From NCBI GenBank assembly GCA_028696435.1, contig JAQVHC010000030.1, positions 1-13,337 of the forward strand: DNA of 13,337 nucleotides. Direction: 5' to 3'. The DNA comes from Actinomycetota bacterium (GTDB taxonomy: Bacteria; Actinomycetota; Humimicrobiia; Humimicrobiales; Humimicrobiaceae). The notes under the pieces are model-generated. The model ran no database searches, had not been told where the DNA came from, and saw nothing but the letters and a program-made list of their open reading frames with translations. This document shows positions 6,892 through 13,337 of the stretch, one piece after another. A program made the position numbers and the translations under genes. How positions within the stretch are numbered: the first letter of the stretch is position 1; each line of letters starts with the position of its first letter.

Positions 6892-7218
6892 ATGTCGGAA
6901 TTTGTTCATCAACTAACAGAGTCAAATTTTGAAAGCGAAGTAATTAATTCAGAAAAGCCAGTGCTTGTGGATTTCTGGGCTCCCTGGTGTGGACCATGCA
7001 AATTGATTGCTCCTGAAGTTGAAAAACTTGCAGAAGAAAAACAAAACGAATTAAAAGTTGGAAAACTAAATGTGGATGATAATAGAGGTATTGCGATAAA
7101 ATATGGTATAAATAGTATTCCTGCGCTACTTCTATTTAAGAATGGTGAAGTGGTTAAAACACTTGTTGGCGCTATGCCTAAAGAGGAAATATTAAAAGAA
7201 ATTTCTCAGTTTTTATAA
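6892..7218 (+). CDS. trxA: Thioredoxin
   Basis: This 108-residue cytosolic disulfide reductase has the canonical active site W32-C33-G-P-C36 within the FWAPWCGPCK block. The buried aspartate D27 (VDFWA) and the cis-proline loop ending at P77 (NSIPALLLF) are present. Length and motif spacing are those of a classical TrxA, which passes electrons from thioredoxin reductase to ribonucleotide reductase, peroxiredoxins and other targets. AGAAGGGAA (about 6878-6886) serves as the ribosome site for the ATG at 6892. The DUF72 gene starts 16 bases after its stop codon, so the two are probably co-transcribed. No thioredoxin reductase gene is nearby. The symbol trxA is by motif; genomes of this kind often carry several paralogues. 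Confidence 0.95.
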   Translation: MSEFVHQLTESNFESEVINSEKPVLVDFWAPWCGPCKLIAPEVEKLAEEKQNELKVGKLNVDDNRGIAIKYGINSIPALLLFKNGEVVKTLVGAMPKEEILKEISQFL

Positions 7219-7234
7219 TTGAATTTATATATTA

Positions 7235-8035
7235 ATGCACAGGATTCTTATTGGAACTTCCGGCTATAGTTATGATGACTGGAATGGTAGTTTTTACCCC
7301 GCAGGACTTGACAGGAAAGAACAACTTAAGTTCTACAGCAATATATTTAATACAGTCGAGATAAATTTTACTTACTATATGCTTCCATATCCCCGGATAT
7401 TTAAAAGTATGGTTGAAAAAGTTGGCAATGATTTTGTTTTTTCGGTTAAAGCACACAGTGCTGTTACACATACGAGAGATTTTAAGAAAGAAGATGTTGG
7501 AAAGTTTATTCTCTCACTCAGGCCTTTAATTGAAACAAACAGAATGGGAACAGTTCTTCTTCAGTTTCCCTGGTCTTTTAAGTTCAGTAAAGAAAATCTT
7601 GATTATTTAACCCGGGTAAGGGAAAGCTTTGAAGATTTTGATCTTTGTGCAGAATTTAGAAATAACAGCTGGCTAAGAGAAGAAACTATAAAACACTTGA
7701 GGAATTTAAATATGGGATTCTGCAATGTTGATGAGCCACGGTTGAAGGGGCTGCTTCCCCCTACGAGCATATATACTACTAAAACAGGATATATAAGGTT
7801 CCATGGCAGAAATAATCTTAACTGGTGGAAACCCGGATATTCTTATCAGAGATATGATTACCTTTATACGGAGGAAGAGTTAGAAGAATGGATACCCGGG
7901 ATAAAAGAGCTGGCAGTAAATACAAAAAAAACCTATATATATTTTAATAATCATTATAAGGCACAGGCTGTAAGGTCTGCCAGGGTCCTTCAGGGACTTA
8001 TTGAAAAGAACAATATTTACACTTCACAAAATTAG
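7235..8035 (+). CDS. DUF72 (YecE-like) TIM-barrel protein
   Basis: This 266-residue protein matches the DUF72 family throughout. It has the N-terminal ILIGTSGYSYDDWNGSFYP block, the EINFTYYMLP strand, FVFSVKAHSAVTH, the LLQFPWSFK segment, CAEFRNNSW, a conserved RFHGRN near residue 190, and the C-terminal TYIYFNNHYKAQAVRSARVL. The fold is a TIM barrel; no activity is firmly established, though a nuclease or sugar-related role has been suggested for relatives. The ATG at 7235 lies 16 bases after trxA and no Shine-Dalgarno site is seen, so translation may rely on coupling to trxA. The start agrees with the family N-terminus (MHRILIGTSGYS). Full length, with no sign of damage. Confidence 0.9.
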   Translation: MHRILIGTSGYSYDDWNGSFYPAGLDRKEQLKFYSNIFNTVEINFTYYMLPYPRIFKSMVEKVGNDFVFSVKAHSAVTHTRDFKKEDVGKFILSLRPLIETNRMGTVLLQFPWSFKFSKENLDYLTRVRESFEDFDLCAEFRNNSWLREETIKHLRNLNMGFCNVDEPRLKGLLPPTSIYTTKTGYIRFHGRNNLNWWKPGYSYQRYDYLYTEEELEEWIPGIKELAVNTKKTYIYFNNHYKAQAVRSARVLQGLIEKNNIYTSQN

Positions 8036-8154
8036 ACTAATTATATAAAATCTATGGAATAGTTTTTAAACTAATTATTTTAAGCTAAATCTGGGATAAT
8101 TATTTAAACTAGTTATTCATAAACCAGCAAATAAATTTATAAAGGTACGGTTAT
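8036..8154 (+). promoter_or_regulatory. AT-rich leader of ileS with repeated ACTAATTAT
   Basis: The gap between the DUF72 gene and ileS holds ACTAATTAT at 8036-8044 and 8070-8078 and a variant ACTAGTTAT at 8108-8116. A small inverted repeat TAGTTT-TT-AAACTA lies at 8060-8073. I see no T-box consensus, no strong terminator and no clear promoter. The repeats could be operator-like or simple consequences of AT-rich DNA. Confidence 0.25.
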
Positions 8155-11100
8155 ATGTTTAAAAAAGTAGAGAGTAATGTAGATCTTGTAAAACTTGAAG
8201 AAAATATTCTTTCTTTCTGGAAAGAAAATAATATTTTTGAAAAAAGCCTCGATAAAAATAAATCAAAAAAAAGGTTTGTTTTTTATGAAGGCCCTCCTAC
8301 TGCAAATGGTGCACCCGGCGTGCATCATGTGCTTTCACGTGTATATAAGGATATTTTTCCAAGATATAAAACTATGAAAGGTTACTATGTACCGAGAAAA
8401 GCAGGGTGGGATACGCACGGGCTTCCTGTAGAACTTGAAGTGGAAAAAGAACTCAATATTAATTCAAAGAAAGAGATAGAAGAGATTGGTATTGAGAAAT
8501 TCAATGAGCTCTGCAGACAGAGTGTCATGAAATATGAGGAAGAGTGGAAGAAACTTACCGAGCGAATAGGGTTCTGGCTTGATATGGATAACGCATACCT
8601 TACCTTTAAGAATGACTATATTGAAACTGTGTGGTGGATATTAAAGACTATATGGGATAAGAATTTATTATATCAGGACTACAAGATAGTTCCCTACTGC
8701 CCGCGCTGTGGAACCCCACTTTCATCGCATGAGCTGGCTCTTGGTTATAGTGAAGTTGAAGATTATTCTATAATAGTAAAATTCCCTCATGCTGAAAAGG
8801 AGAATACTTATTTTCTGGTATGGACTACAACTCCCTGGACCCTGATTTCTAATGTGGCAGTGGCTGTAAATAAGAACCTGGATTATGCTGAGGTCGATTT
8901 CAAAGGTGAAAATTTAATACTGGCAGAAGACTTAATTCAAGAAGTCTTTGGCGAAAGTAAAGAATATAAAATTCTCAATAAATTTAAAGGAAGCGAAATT
9001 ATTTCTTCCAGGTACAGGCCACTATATGATTATACCGATTCTGATAGTGATAAAAATAATGCATTCAGAGTTATAGGCGGTGATTTCGTCTCAGTTGAAG
9101 AGGGTACAGGAATTGTTCATATAGCGCCTGCTTTCGGAGAAGATGACATGAATGCAGGCAAAGAGAATAACCTTCCTATTGTGCAGATGGTAGATGAGGA
9201 TGGTAGATTTAAAAGTAGAGTAGCTGGATTTGCTTTTATGAATACAGAAGAAGCTAATCCAAAAATAATAGAGGACCTGGAAAAAAGAAAGTTGCTTTTT
9301 GGAATAAAAAAGATAAAGCACTCATATCCTTTCTGCTGGAGATGCGATAGCAGATTGATGTATTATGCCAAAAAAAGCTGGTATATAAGAACCTCTGCTG
9401 TCAAAGATGACCTTATAAAATCCAATGAAGAAGTTAACTGGTATCCAGAACATATAAAATATGGAAGGTTTGGAAAATGGCTCGAAAATAATGTAGACTG
9501 GGCTCTCACAAGAGAAAGATACTGGGGGACGCCTCTTCCTGTATGGGTCGATGATAATGGCCATAAAATTTGTATTGGAAGCATTGAAGAATTAAAAGAA
9601 AAAGCAGTTAATATGCCCTCCGAGCTGGATCTACACAGGCCCTACGTAGATGATATTATTATAAAATGTCCGGAATGTGGAAGTGAGATGAGAAGGGTGC
9701 CCGAAGTGATAGATGTGTGGTTTGATTCTGGTTCAATGCCTTATGCGCAGTTTCATTATCCTTTTGAAAATGTGGAATTATTTGAGCAAAGTTTCCCGGC
9801 TGATTTTATATGTGAGGCAATTGACCAGACGAGAGGATGGTTCTATACGTTACTTGTTATTTCTACACTGTTATTTAAAAAATCCTGTTATAAGAATGTA
9901 CTCTGCCTTGGACTTATAAATGATGAAAAGGGACAGAAAATGTCCAAATCTAAAGGTAATGTAATAAACCCATGGGATATTTTAAATAAGCAGGGAGCGG
10001 ATGCTCTGAGGTGGTATTTTTTTACGGGTGTATCACCGTGGCTACCTAAAAATTTCTCCGCTAAAGCTATTGATGAGGTTATAAGAAAATTTATACTTAC
10101 TCTATGGAACACCTACTCTTTTTTTGTGATCTATGCAAATATAGATAATTTTAATCCATGTGATTACGAACTGGAGGTAAAAGACAGGACTGAAATAGAC
10201 CGATGGATAATATCTGAACTTAACCAGACAATAAAAAAGGTAAACGAGCTTATGGATAACTATAATGTTACGGAAAGCGGAAGAGCAATCCAGAATTTTG
10301 TTGATGCTCTATCTAACTGGTATGTTAGAAGGAGCAGAAGGAGATTCTGGAAGAGTGAGGAAGATAGAGATAAGATAAGCGCCTATAAAACACTTTATGA
10401 ATGCCTTGTAGATGTTTCAAAATTATGTGCGCCCTTTATACCTTTTTTAAGTGAGGAAATCTATAGAAATTTAACTGGCAGCACTGGAAGCGGTGAAGAA
10501 AGTGTGCATCTTGAAAGCTATCCTGTTGCTGATGATAGTCTGATAGATGAAGACCTTAGTTTTAAGATGGAAACAGCCAGAAAAGTGGTTAATCTTGGAA
10601 GAGCAATAAGAAGTAAAATCAATATTAAAATAAGACAGCCTCTCGAAGAAATCGTAATTTATTTTGAGACAGATAAAAGAAAAGAGGAGGCTATAAGTCA
10701 TTTTAGCGATATTATTATGAGTGAACTCAATGTAAAGAAAATAAGATTTGCAGGAACTATTGATGAGCTGGTTTCATATGAAATAAAACCCAATCTTCCT
10801 CTGCTGGGTAAAAAATATGGAAACCTTGTCCCGAAAATAAAAGAGGCACTGGTTGCTGAAAATTCAATCCGCACTGCTCTTAAGGTAAAAAATAATAAAA
10901 ATGTAAGTTTGACAATAGATGGAAGGCAGATAGAAATATTACCCGGGGAGATTCTGGTTGAGATGAGAAATAAAGAAGGCTTTGGAGTAGAAAGTGATGG
11001 AGAATTTACAGTCGGGCTTTCCAGTGTTGTATCAGAAGAGCTTCTGGAAGAAGGTTTTTGCAGGGAACTTGTGCATCAAATACAGAATTTAAGGAAGGAA

Positions 11101-11310
11101 GCAGGTTTTAAAATTGAAAATACTATAGAGCTTGCAATCGAACCAGAGATTGATGAAAAAATTTTAAATAAATTTAAAGATTATATAATGAAAGAGACTC
11201 TCACCAGATCTTTAGTTTCTGAGTTTAAAGAAGATATGTATGTTAAAGAAGCCAGAGTAGAGGGTAAAAAAATAAGGATTGGCATGAGAGTTGTAGGGAG
11301 TATTGTTTAG
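8155..11310 (+). CDS. ileS: Isoleucyl-tRNA synthetase, type 2, with altered GXHH signature
   Basis: This 1051-residue class I synthetase charges tRNA-Ile. Blocks in order: catalytic signature EGPPTANGAPGVHHVLSR (45-62); RKAGWDTHGLPVE; zinc knuckle C182-x-x-C185 paired with C394-x-x-C397 on the far side of the editing insertion; editing domain with WTTTPWTL (223-230) and GTGIVHIAPAFGEDD (317-331); a further C505-x-x-C508; KMSKS at 595-599; and an anticodon-binding helical domain from about 690. The length, the NGAPG-HHVLSRVYKD block and the C-terminal domain are those of the eukaryote-like type 2 IleRS. The signature reads G55-V-H-H58, not H-x-G-H. AAAGGT upstream is a modest ribosome site. 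Bacterial ileS is often T-box controlled, but the 119-base leader has no T-box sequence. It is followed directly by lspA. Confidence 0.97.
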   Translation: MFKKVESNVDLVKLEENILSFWKENNIFEKSLDKNKSKKRFVFYEGPPTANGAPGVHHVLSRVYKDIFPRYKTMKGYYVPRKAGWDTHGLPVELEVEKELNINSKKEIEEIGIEKFNELCRQSVMKYEEEWKKLTERIGFWLDMDNAYLTFKNDYIETVWWILKTIWDKNLLYQDYKIVPYCPRCGTPLSSHELALGYSEVEDYSIIVKFPHAEKENTYFLVWTTTPWTLISNVAVAVNKNLDYAEVDFKGENLILAEDLIQEVFGESKEYKILNKFKGSEIISSRYRPLYDYTDSDSDKNNAFRVIGGDFVSVEEGTGIVHIAPAFGEDDMNAGKENNLPIVQMVDEDGRFKSRVAGFAFMNTEEANPKIIEDLEKRKLLFGIKKIKHSYPFCWRCDSRLMYYAKKSWYIRTSAVKDDLIKSNEEVNWYPEHIKYGRFGKWLENNVDWALTRERYWGTPLPVWVDDNGHKICIGSIEELKEKAVNMPSELDLHRPYVDDIIIKCPECGSEMRRVPEVIDVWFDSGSMPYAQFHYPFENVELFEQSFPADFICEAIDQTRGWFYTLLVISTLLFKKSCYKNVLCLGLINDEKGQKMSKSKGNVINPWDILNKQGADALRWYFFTGVSPWLPKNFSAKAIDEVIRKFILTLWNTYSFFVIYANIDNFNPCDYELEVKDRTEIDRWIISELNQTIKKVNELMDNYNVTESGRAIQNFVDALSNWYVRRSRRRFWKSEEDRDKISAYKTLYECLVDVSKLCAPFIPFLSEEIYRNLTGSTGSGEESVHLESYPVADDSLIDEDLSFKMETARKVVNLGRAIRSKINIKIRQPLEEIVIYFETDKRKEEAISHFSDIIMSELNVKKIRFAGTIDELVSYEIKPNLPLLGKKYGNLVPKIKEALVAENSIRTALKVKNNKNVSLTIDGRQIEILPGEILVEMRNKEGFGVESDGEFTVGLSSVVSEELLEEGFCRELVHQIQNLRKEAGFKIENTIELAIEPEIDEKILNKFKDYIMKETLTRSLVSEFKEDMYVKEARVEGKKIRIGMRVVGSIV
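11295..11300 (+). promoter_or_regulatory. Ribosome binding site that decides the lspA start
   Basis: AGGGAG inside the end of ileS lies 11 bases before the ATG at 11312 but only two bases before the in-frame TTG at 11303. The spacing favours the ATG, which lies just after the ileS stop codon. Confidence 0.5.
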
Positions 11311-11311
11311 G

Positions 11312-11809
11312 ATGGCAGATAAAAAAACCAGGAATATTTTATTAAGTGTATATTTTGTAATGGCCGCTACCGGAGTGCTTGTTCTTGACCAGGCAACAAA
11401 ATATCTTGTAATACAGAAAGTCCCTATAAATACATCTGTCGAAGTAATAGATGGATTCTTTTATATAACCCATGTAAATAACACAGGCGCTGCATTTGGA
11501 ATATTCCAGGAATATACAAAAGTTTTAACTGTAATATCAATTGTTGCTATTTTTTTGATTGTTCTTTTAAAGCTTGTAGTTAAAATTGATACTGTTTTAT
11601 ATAACATTTCACTTGGCTTTATTCTGGGGGGAGCGCTTGGTAATCTTATTGATAGATATTTTGTGGGAAGGGTTACTGATTTTTTAAATTTTACCTTTTT
11701 TGGTGCTGTATTTAATATAGCCGATCTCTTTATTAATGTTGGATTTATTCTTGCTATAATTATATTGCTTATAGAATATAGAAAAGAAAAAAGGCTAAAA
11801 AGGAGTTGA
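11312..11809 (+). CDS. lspA: Lipoprotein signal peptidase (signal peptidase II)
   Basis: This integral membrane aspartyl protease removes the signal peptide of prolipoproteins after lipid attachment. Numbered from the ATG at 11312 (165 residues), it has four hydrophobic segments and all family blocks: LDQATK with D26, NNTGAAF (56-62), GGALGNLIDR with catalytic D114, VTDFLNF (121-127), and VFNIADLF with catalytic D138. A longer reading from TTG 11303 would add three residues (M-F-R) and overlap ileS by eight bases. I prefer the ATG because of ribosome-site spacing. The C-terminal tail is lysine- and arginine-rich (EYRKEKRLKRS), expected on the cytoplasmic side. It sits between ileS and a pseudouridine synthase gene, a common bacterial order. 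Confidence 0.96.
   Translation: MADKKTRNILLSVYFVMAATGVLVLDQATKYLVIQKVPINTSVEVIDGFFYITHVNNTGAAFGIFQEYTKVLTVISIVAIFLIVLLKLVVKIDTVLYNISLGFILGGALGNLIDRYFVGRVTDFLNFTFFGAVFNIADLFINVGFILAIIILLIEYRKEKRLKRS
11800..11805 (+). promoter_or_regulatory. Ribosome binding site abutting the rluD-type start
   Basis: AAGGAG ends directly at the TTG at 11806, leaving no spacer. A strong site with zero spacing is odd and hints that initiation happens a few codons downstream, for example at the in-frame ATT at 11809 or 11827 or the GTG at 11842. Confidence 0.45.
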
Positions 11810-12765
11810 TTAAGAAAGAAAATAATATTTTAAGTTTTATAGTGGACGCTGAAAGTTCAGGACAGAGAATAGACAGATTTTTAACCTGTAAAATAAAAGA
11901 TGAGTCAAGAAGCTATATTCAGAGCATAATAAGTGATAGTAAAGTAAAAGTTAATGGACAAATAGTAAGCAAAAATTACAGAATTGCCGAAAAAGACATA
12001 ATTACAGTCGAATTTACAGGCAAACGCGATTCTAATAGTGTAATAAAACCACAAAAAATCAACCTGAAGATAGTATATGAAGATAGTTATCTTCTCGTAA
12101 TTTCCAAAGAGCCGGGAATGCTTACTCATCCTGTGCCCGGTTCTGATAAGGATACAGTGGTGAATGCATTACTTTATCATTGTGATACTTTATCGGATTT
12201 ATATGGGAGAGATAGAGCTGGAATTGTCCATAGACTTGATAAAGATACTTCAGGACTGATGATTGTAGCTAAGAATAATAATATCCACCAATTATTATCT
12301 GAAAAATTTAAAAATAGGGAAATAAAGAAAACTTATTCTGCACTGGTACTGGGAAGATTTATGGAAAAAAGAGGAGAGATAATAATGCCGGTGGGTCGTT
12401 CGCGGCTGGATAGAAAAAAGATGTGTGTATCAATTGATACTGGTAGAAATGCAGTAACAGAATTTGAAGTAAAGGAAGAATTTGAAAATATGACTTTACT
12501 GGATGTATATCCTGAAACTGGAAGAACACATCAAATTAGAGTACACTTAAGCTATATCGGCCATCCGGTAATAGGGGATAAGGTATATGGTAATAGTGAA
12601 TCAAAAAAGATGGCCAGAGAGCTTGAGCTAAAAAGGCAGTTTTTACATGCAAAAAGATTAGAGTTTAACCATCCTGTAACAGGGAAGGATGTAATACTTG
12701 AAGATGAACTGGCAGATGATTTGTTAAGATGTCTTAAGGTTCTGAGGGGGGTAGATTTAAGATGA
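11806..12765 (+). CDS. RluD-family ribosomal large subunit pseudouridine synthase
   Basis: This 319-residue protein isomerises uridine to pseudouridine in RNA, most likely in 23S rRNA. An N-terminal S4 RNA-binding domain spans about residues 18-68 (SGQRIDRFL...SYIQSIISDSKVKVNG). The catalytic domain follows, with LLVISKEPGMLTHP (about 96-109), the signature GIVHRLDKDTSGL with catalytic D145, and the C-terminal blocks TGRTHQIRVHL and GDKVYG. S4 plus this catalytic domain is the RluC/RluD arrangement; motifs alone do not settle which uridines are modified, so I give no symbol. The TTG start overlaps the lspA stop (TTGA), implying translational coupling, but its ribosome site has no spacer and the true start may lie slightly downstream. 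A hairpin terminator candidate follows the gene. Confidence 0.93.
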   Translation: MIKKENNILSFIVDAESSGQRIDRFLTCKIKDESRSYIQSIISDSKVKVNGQIVSKNYRIAEKDIITVEFTGKRDSNSVIKPQKINLKIVYEDSYLLVISKEPGMLTHPVPGSDKDTVVNALLYHCDTLSDLYGRDRAGIVHRLDKDTSGLMIVAKNNNIHQLLSEKFKNREIKKTYSALVLGRFMEKRGEIIMPVGRSRLDRKKMCVSIDTGRNAVTEFEVKEEFENMTLLDVYPETGRTHQIRVHLSYIGHPVIGDKVYGNSESKKMARELELKRQFLHAKRLEFNHPVTGKDVILEDELADDLLRCLKVLRGVDLR

Positions 12766-12798
12766 AGGATTAATCTATAGATATCCTTAAAATTTTTT
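12765..12798 (+). terminator. Hairpin terminator after ileS-lspA-rluD
   Basis: AAGGAT (12765-12770) pairs with ATCCTT (12783-12788). Within it ATCTATAGAT (12773-12782) is self-complementary and can extend the stem past a two-base bulge. After four A residues comes a run of six Ts (12793-12798). This looks like a modest intrinsic terminator closing the cluster, overlapping the last base of the stop codon. Confidence 0.5.
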
Positions 12799-12828
12799 AT
12801 TAACTATTTTTTAAAAGGAGATTATAAA

Positions 12829-13116
12829 TTGGCAAATATAAGAAGAGTTGTACTGGACGTACTTAAACCCCACTCACCCGGCATAGTAGCACTTGCAACA
12901 AAACTTGCAGATCTTTCCGGTGTTTATGGGGTAGATATATCATTAATCGAGATGGATCAGAAAGTAGAAAATGTTAAAGTAACCTGTGAGGGTGATTCAA
13001 TAGATTATGAAAAAGTAGAGCAGGTTATAAAGGAATGTGGCGCTTCTATACACAGTCTGGATAAAGTATCAGTAGGGACCAGTTTGATTGAGGAAGCTAT
13101 AACCCATCAGGATTAA
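12829..13116 (+). CDS. DUF211 family protein
   Basis: This 95-residue protein matches the DUF211 family (COG1888), which is frequent in archaea and scattered in bacteria. The hallmark N-terminus IRRVVLDVLKPHSPGIV (residues 4-20), the GVYGVDISLIEMDQKVENVKVTCEGD core and the CGASIHSLDKVSVG end are all present. The fold is ferredoxin-like (beta-alpha-beta-beta-alpha-beta), reminiscent of small ligand-binding regulatory domains, and relatives form oligomers; function is unknown. The TTG start is well supported by AAAAGGAG (12813-12820) eight bases upstream, the best-spaced ribosome site in the window after that of the YtxH gene. It follows the rluD-type gene after a likely terminator, so it may be transcribed separately, though I see no clear promoter in the short gap. 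Confidence 0.92.
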   Translation: MANIRRVVLDVLKPHSPGIVALATKLADLSGVYGVDISLIEMDQKVENVKVTCEGDSIDYEKVEQVIKECGASIHSLDKVSVGTSLIEEAITHQD

Positions 13117-13126
13117 AACCCATCAG
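13101..13126. repeat. Direct repeat AACCCATCAG across the DUF211 stop codon
   Basis: AACCCATCAG occurs at 13101-13110 and again at 13117-13126, with GATTAA (which contains the stop codon) between. The first copy encodes the T-H-Q end of the protein. It looks like a small local duplication with a period of 16 bases. Confidence 0.6.
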
Positions 13127-13187
13127 AACCAGGCAAAGGAAAAGAAATTTAATTTAATCTAAATTTATCCATATCTACTGTTTTGTA

Positions 13188-13219
13188 AAATTTCTATAAT
13201 TATAAATTTCTATAATTAT
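13188..13219. repeat. Perfect tandem duplication of a 16-base unit
   Basis: AAATTTCTATAATTAT occurs twice head to tail (13188-13203 and 13204-13219) in non-coding DNA after the DUF211 gene. There is no spacer and no third copy. A few bases later TGCGGTAA also occurs twice (13239-13246 and 13252-13259). The 221 bases from 13117 to the window end hold these repeats, a possible promoter and no supported gene. Confidence 0.8.
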
Positions 13220-13268
13220 CAGGTAAAAAAAATTAATATGCGGTAAAATAGTGCGGTAAGAAAATTGA

Positions 13269-13296
13269 TTGATGGAAATTAGCCGGCAAATATATA
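13269..13296 (+). promoter_or_regulatory. Possible promoter for the gene beyond the window
   Basis: TTGATG (13269-13274) is followed after 16 bases by TATATA (13291-13296); an 18-base reading to the TATATA at 13293-13298 is also possible. The spacer contains the palindrome GCCGGC (13282-13287). This would drive a gene starting after the window end. AT-rich DNA gives such matches by chance fairly often. Confidence 0.35.
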
Positions 13297-13337
13297 TAAC
13301 TGCAAATTAAAACCGCGATTATAAGAGCTAGTTATAT

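Noticed and set aside
7232..7471. Minus-strand frame opposite the start of the DUF72 gene
   Set aside because: The plus-strand DUF72 protein is conserved across this region; the minus frame has no family resemblance.
8060..8073. Terminator after the DUF72 gene (TAGTTT-TT-AAACTA)
   Set aside because: Very short stem with a two-base loop, and only AT-rich sequence after it; support is too weak.
8036..8154. T-box riboswitch ahead of ileS
   Set aside because: No AGGGTGGNACCGCG-like T-box sequence, no stable terminator hairpin, and the leader is too short.
9091..9584. Open frames on the minus strand inside ileS
   Set aside because: They lie opposite a fully conserved synthetase, their products resemble nothing known and no ribosome sites precede them; they are coding-strand shadows.
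13188..13219. Start of a CRISPR array
   Set aside because: Only two copies joined head to tail, with no spacer between and no cas gene in the window.

Overview
This window carries ordinary bacterial chromosome: 15 protein genes, no RNA gene, no mobile element and no CRISPR array that I can see. The DNA is AT-rich (about two thirds A+T by eye). ATA is heavily used for isoleucine and AGA/AGG for arginine. Four genes appear to start with TTG (tldD, uppP, the rluD-type gene and the DUF211 gene). Signal peptidase II, a bacterial-type pseudouridine synthase, a YtxH protein and clear Shine-Dalgarno sites on several genes point to a low-GC bacterium, not an archaeon. The type 2 isoleucyl-tRNA synthetase and the DUF211 protein (common in archaea) would fit an uncultured anaerobic or deep-branching lineage, but I cannot name the taxon from this window.

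Layout. Positions 60-3646 look like one plus-strand operon: a DUF948-like membrane protein, a YtxH-type membrane protein, and a tldD-tldE pair encoding the two subunits of a peptidase. A convergent gene (3761-4261, minus) encodes a small membrane protein of the 'small multidrug export' family. It is divergent from uppP (4358-5188), which is followed by a sugar-1-phosphate nucleotidylyltransferase (5225-5965). A minus-strand zinc-ribbon miniprotein (6103-6318) has its own good promoter and is divergent from an unrecognised 85-residue protein (6548-6805), which also has a promoter. Thioredoxin (6892-7218) and a DUF72 protein (7235-8035) follow. The tightly packed ileS-lspA-rluD cluster (8155-12765) is a common bacterial gene order and appears to end at a hairpin terminator. 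A DUF211 gene (12829-13116) comes next, and the window closes with about 220 non-coding bases holding short repeats and a possible promoter for the next gene.

Shared themes are the cell envelope (UppP recycles the lipid carrier, the nucleotidylyltransferase makes an activated sugar, LspA matures lipoproteins, DUF948/YtxH are membrane proteins), protein turnover (TldD/TldE), redox (thioredoxin) and translation (IleRS, rRNA pseudouridylation).

The most notable observation is in ileS. Its class I signature reads G-V-H-H, not H-x-G-H. This is the altered GXHH motif reported in a subgroup of type 2 IleRS enzymes that are hyper-resistant to mupirocin. I found no convincing new multi-gene system. 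The remaining findings are small proteins, regulatory sites and short repeats.
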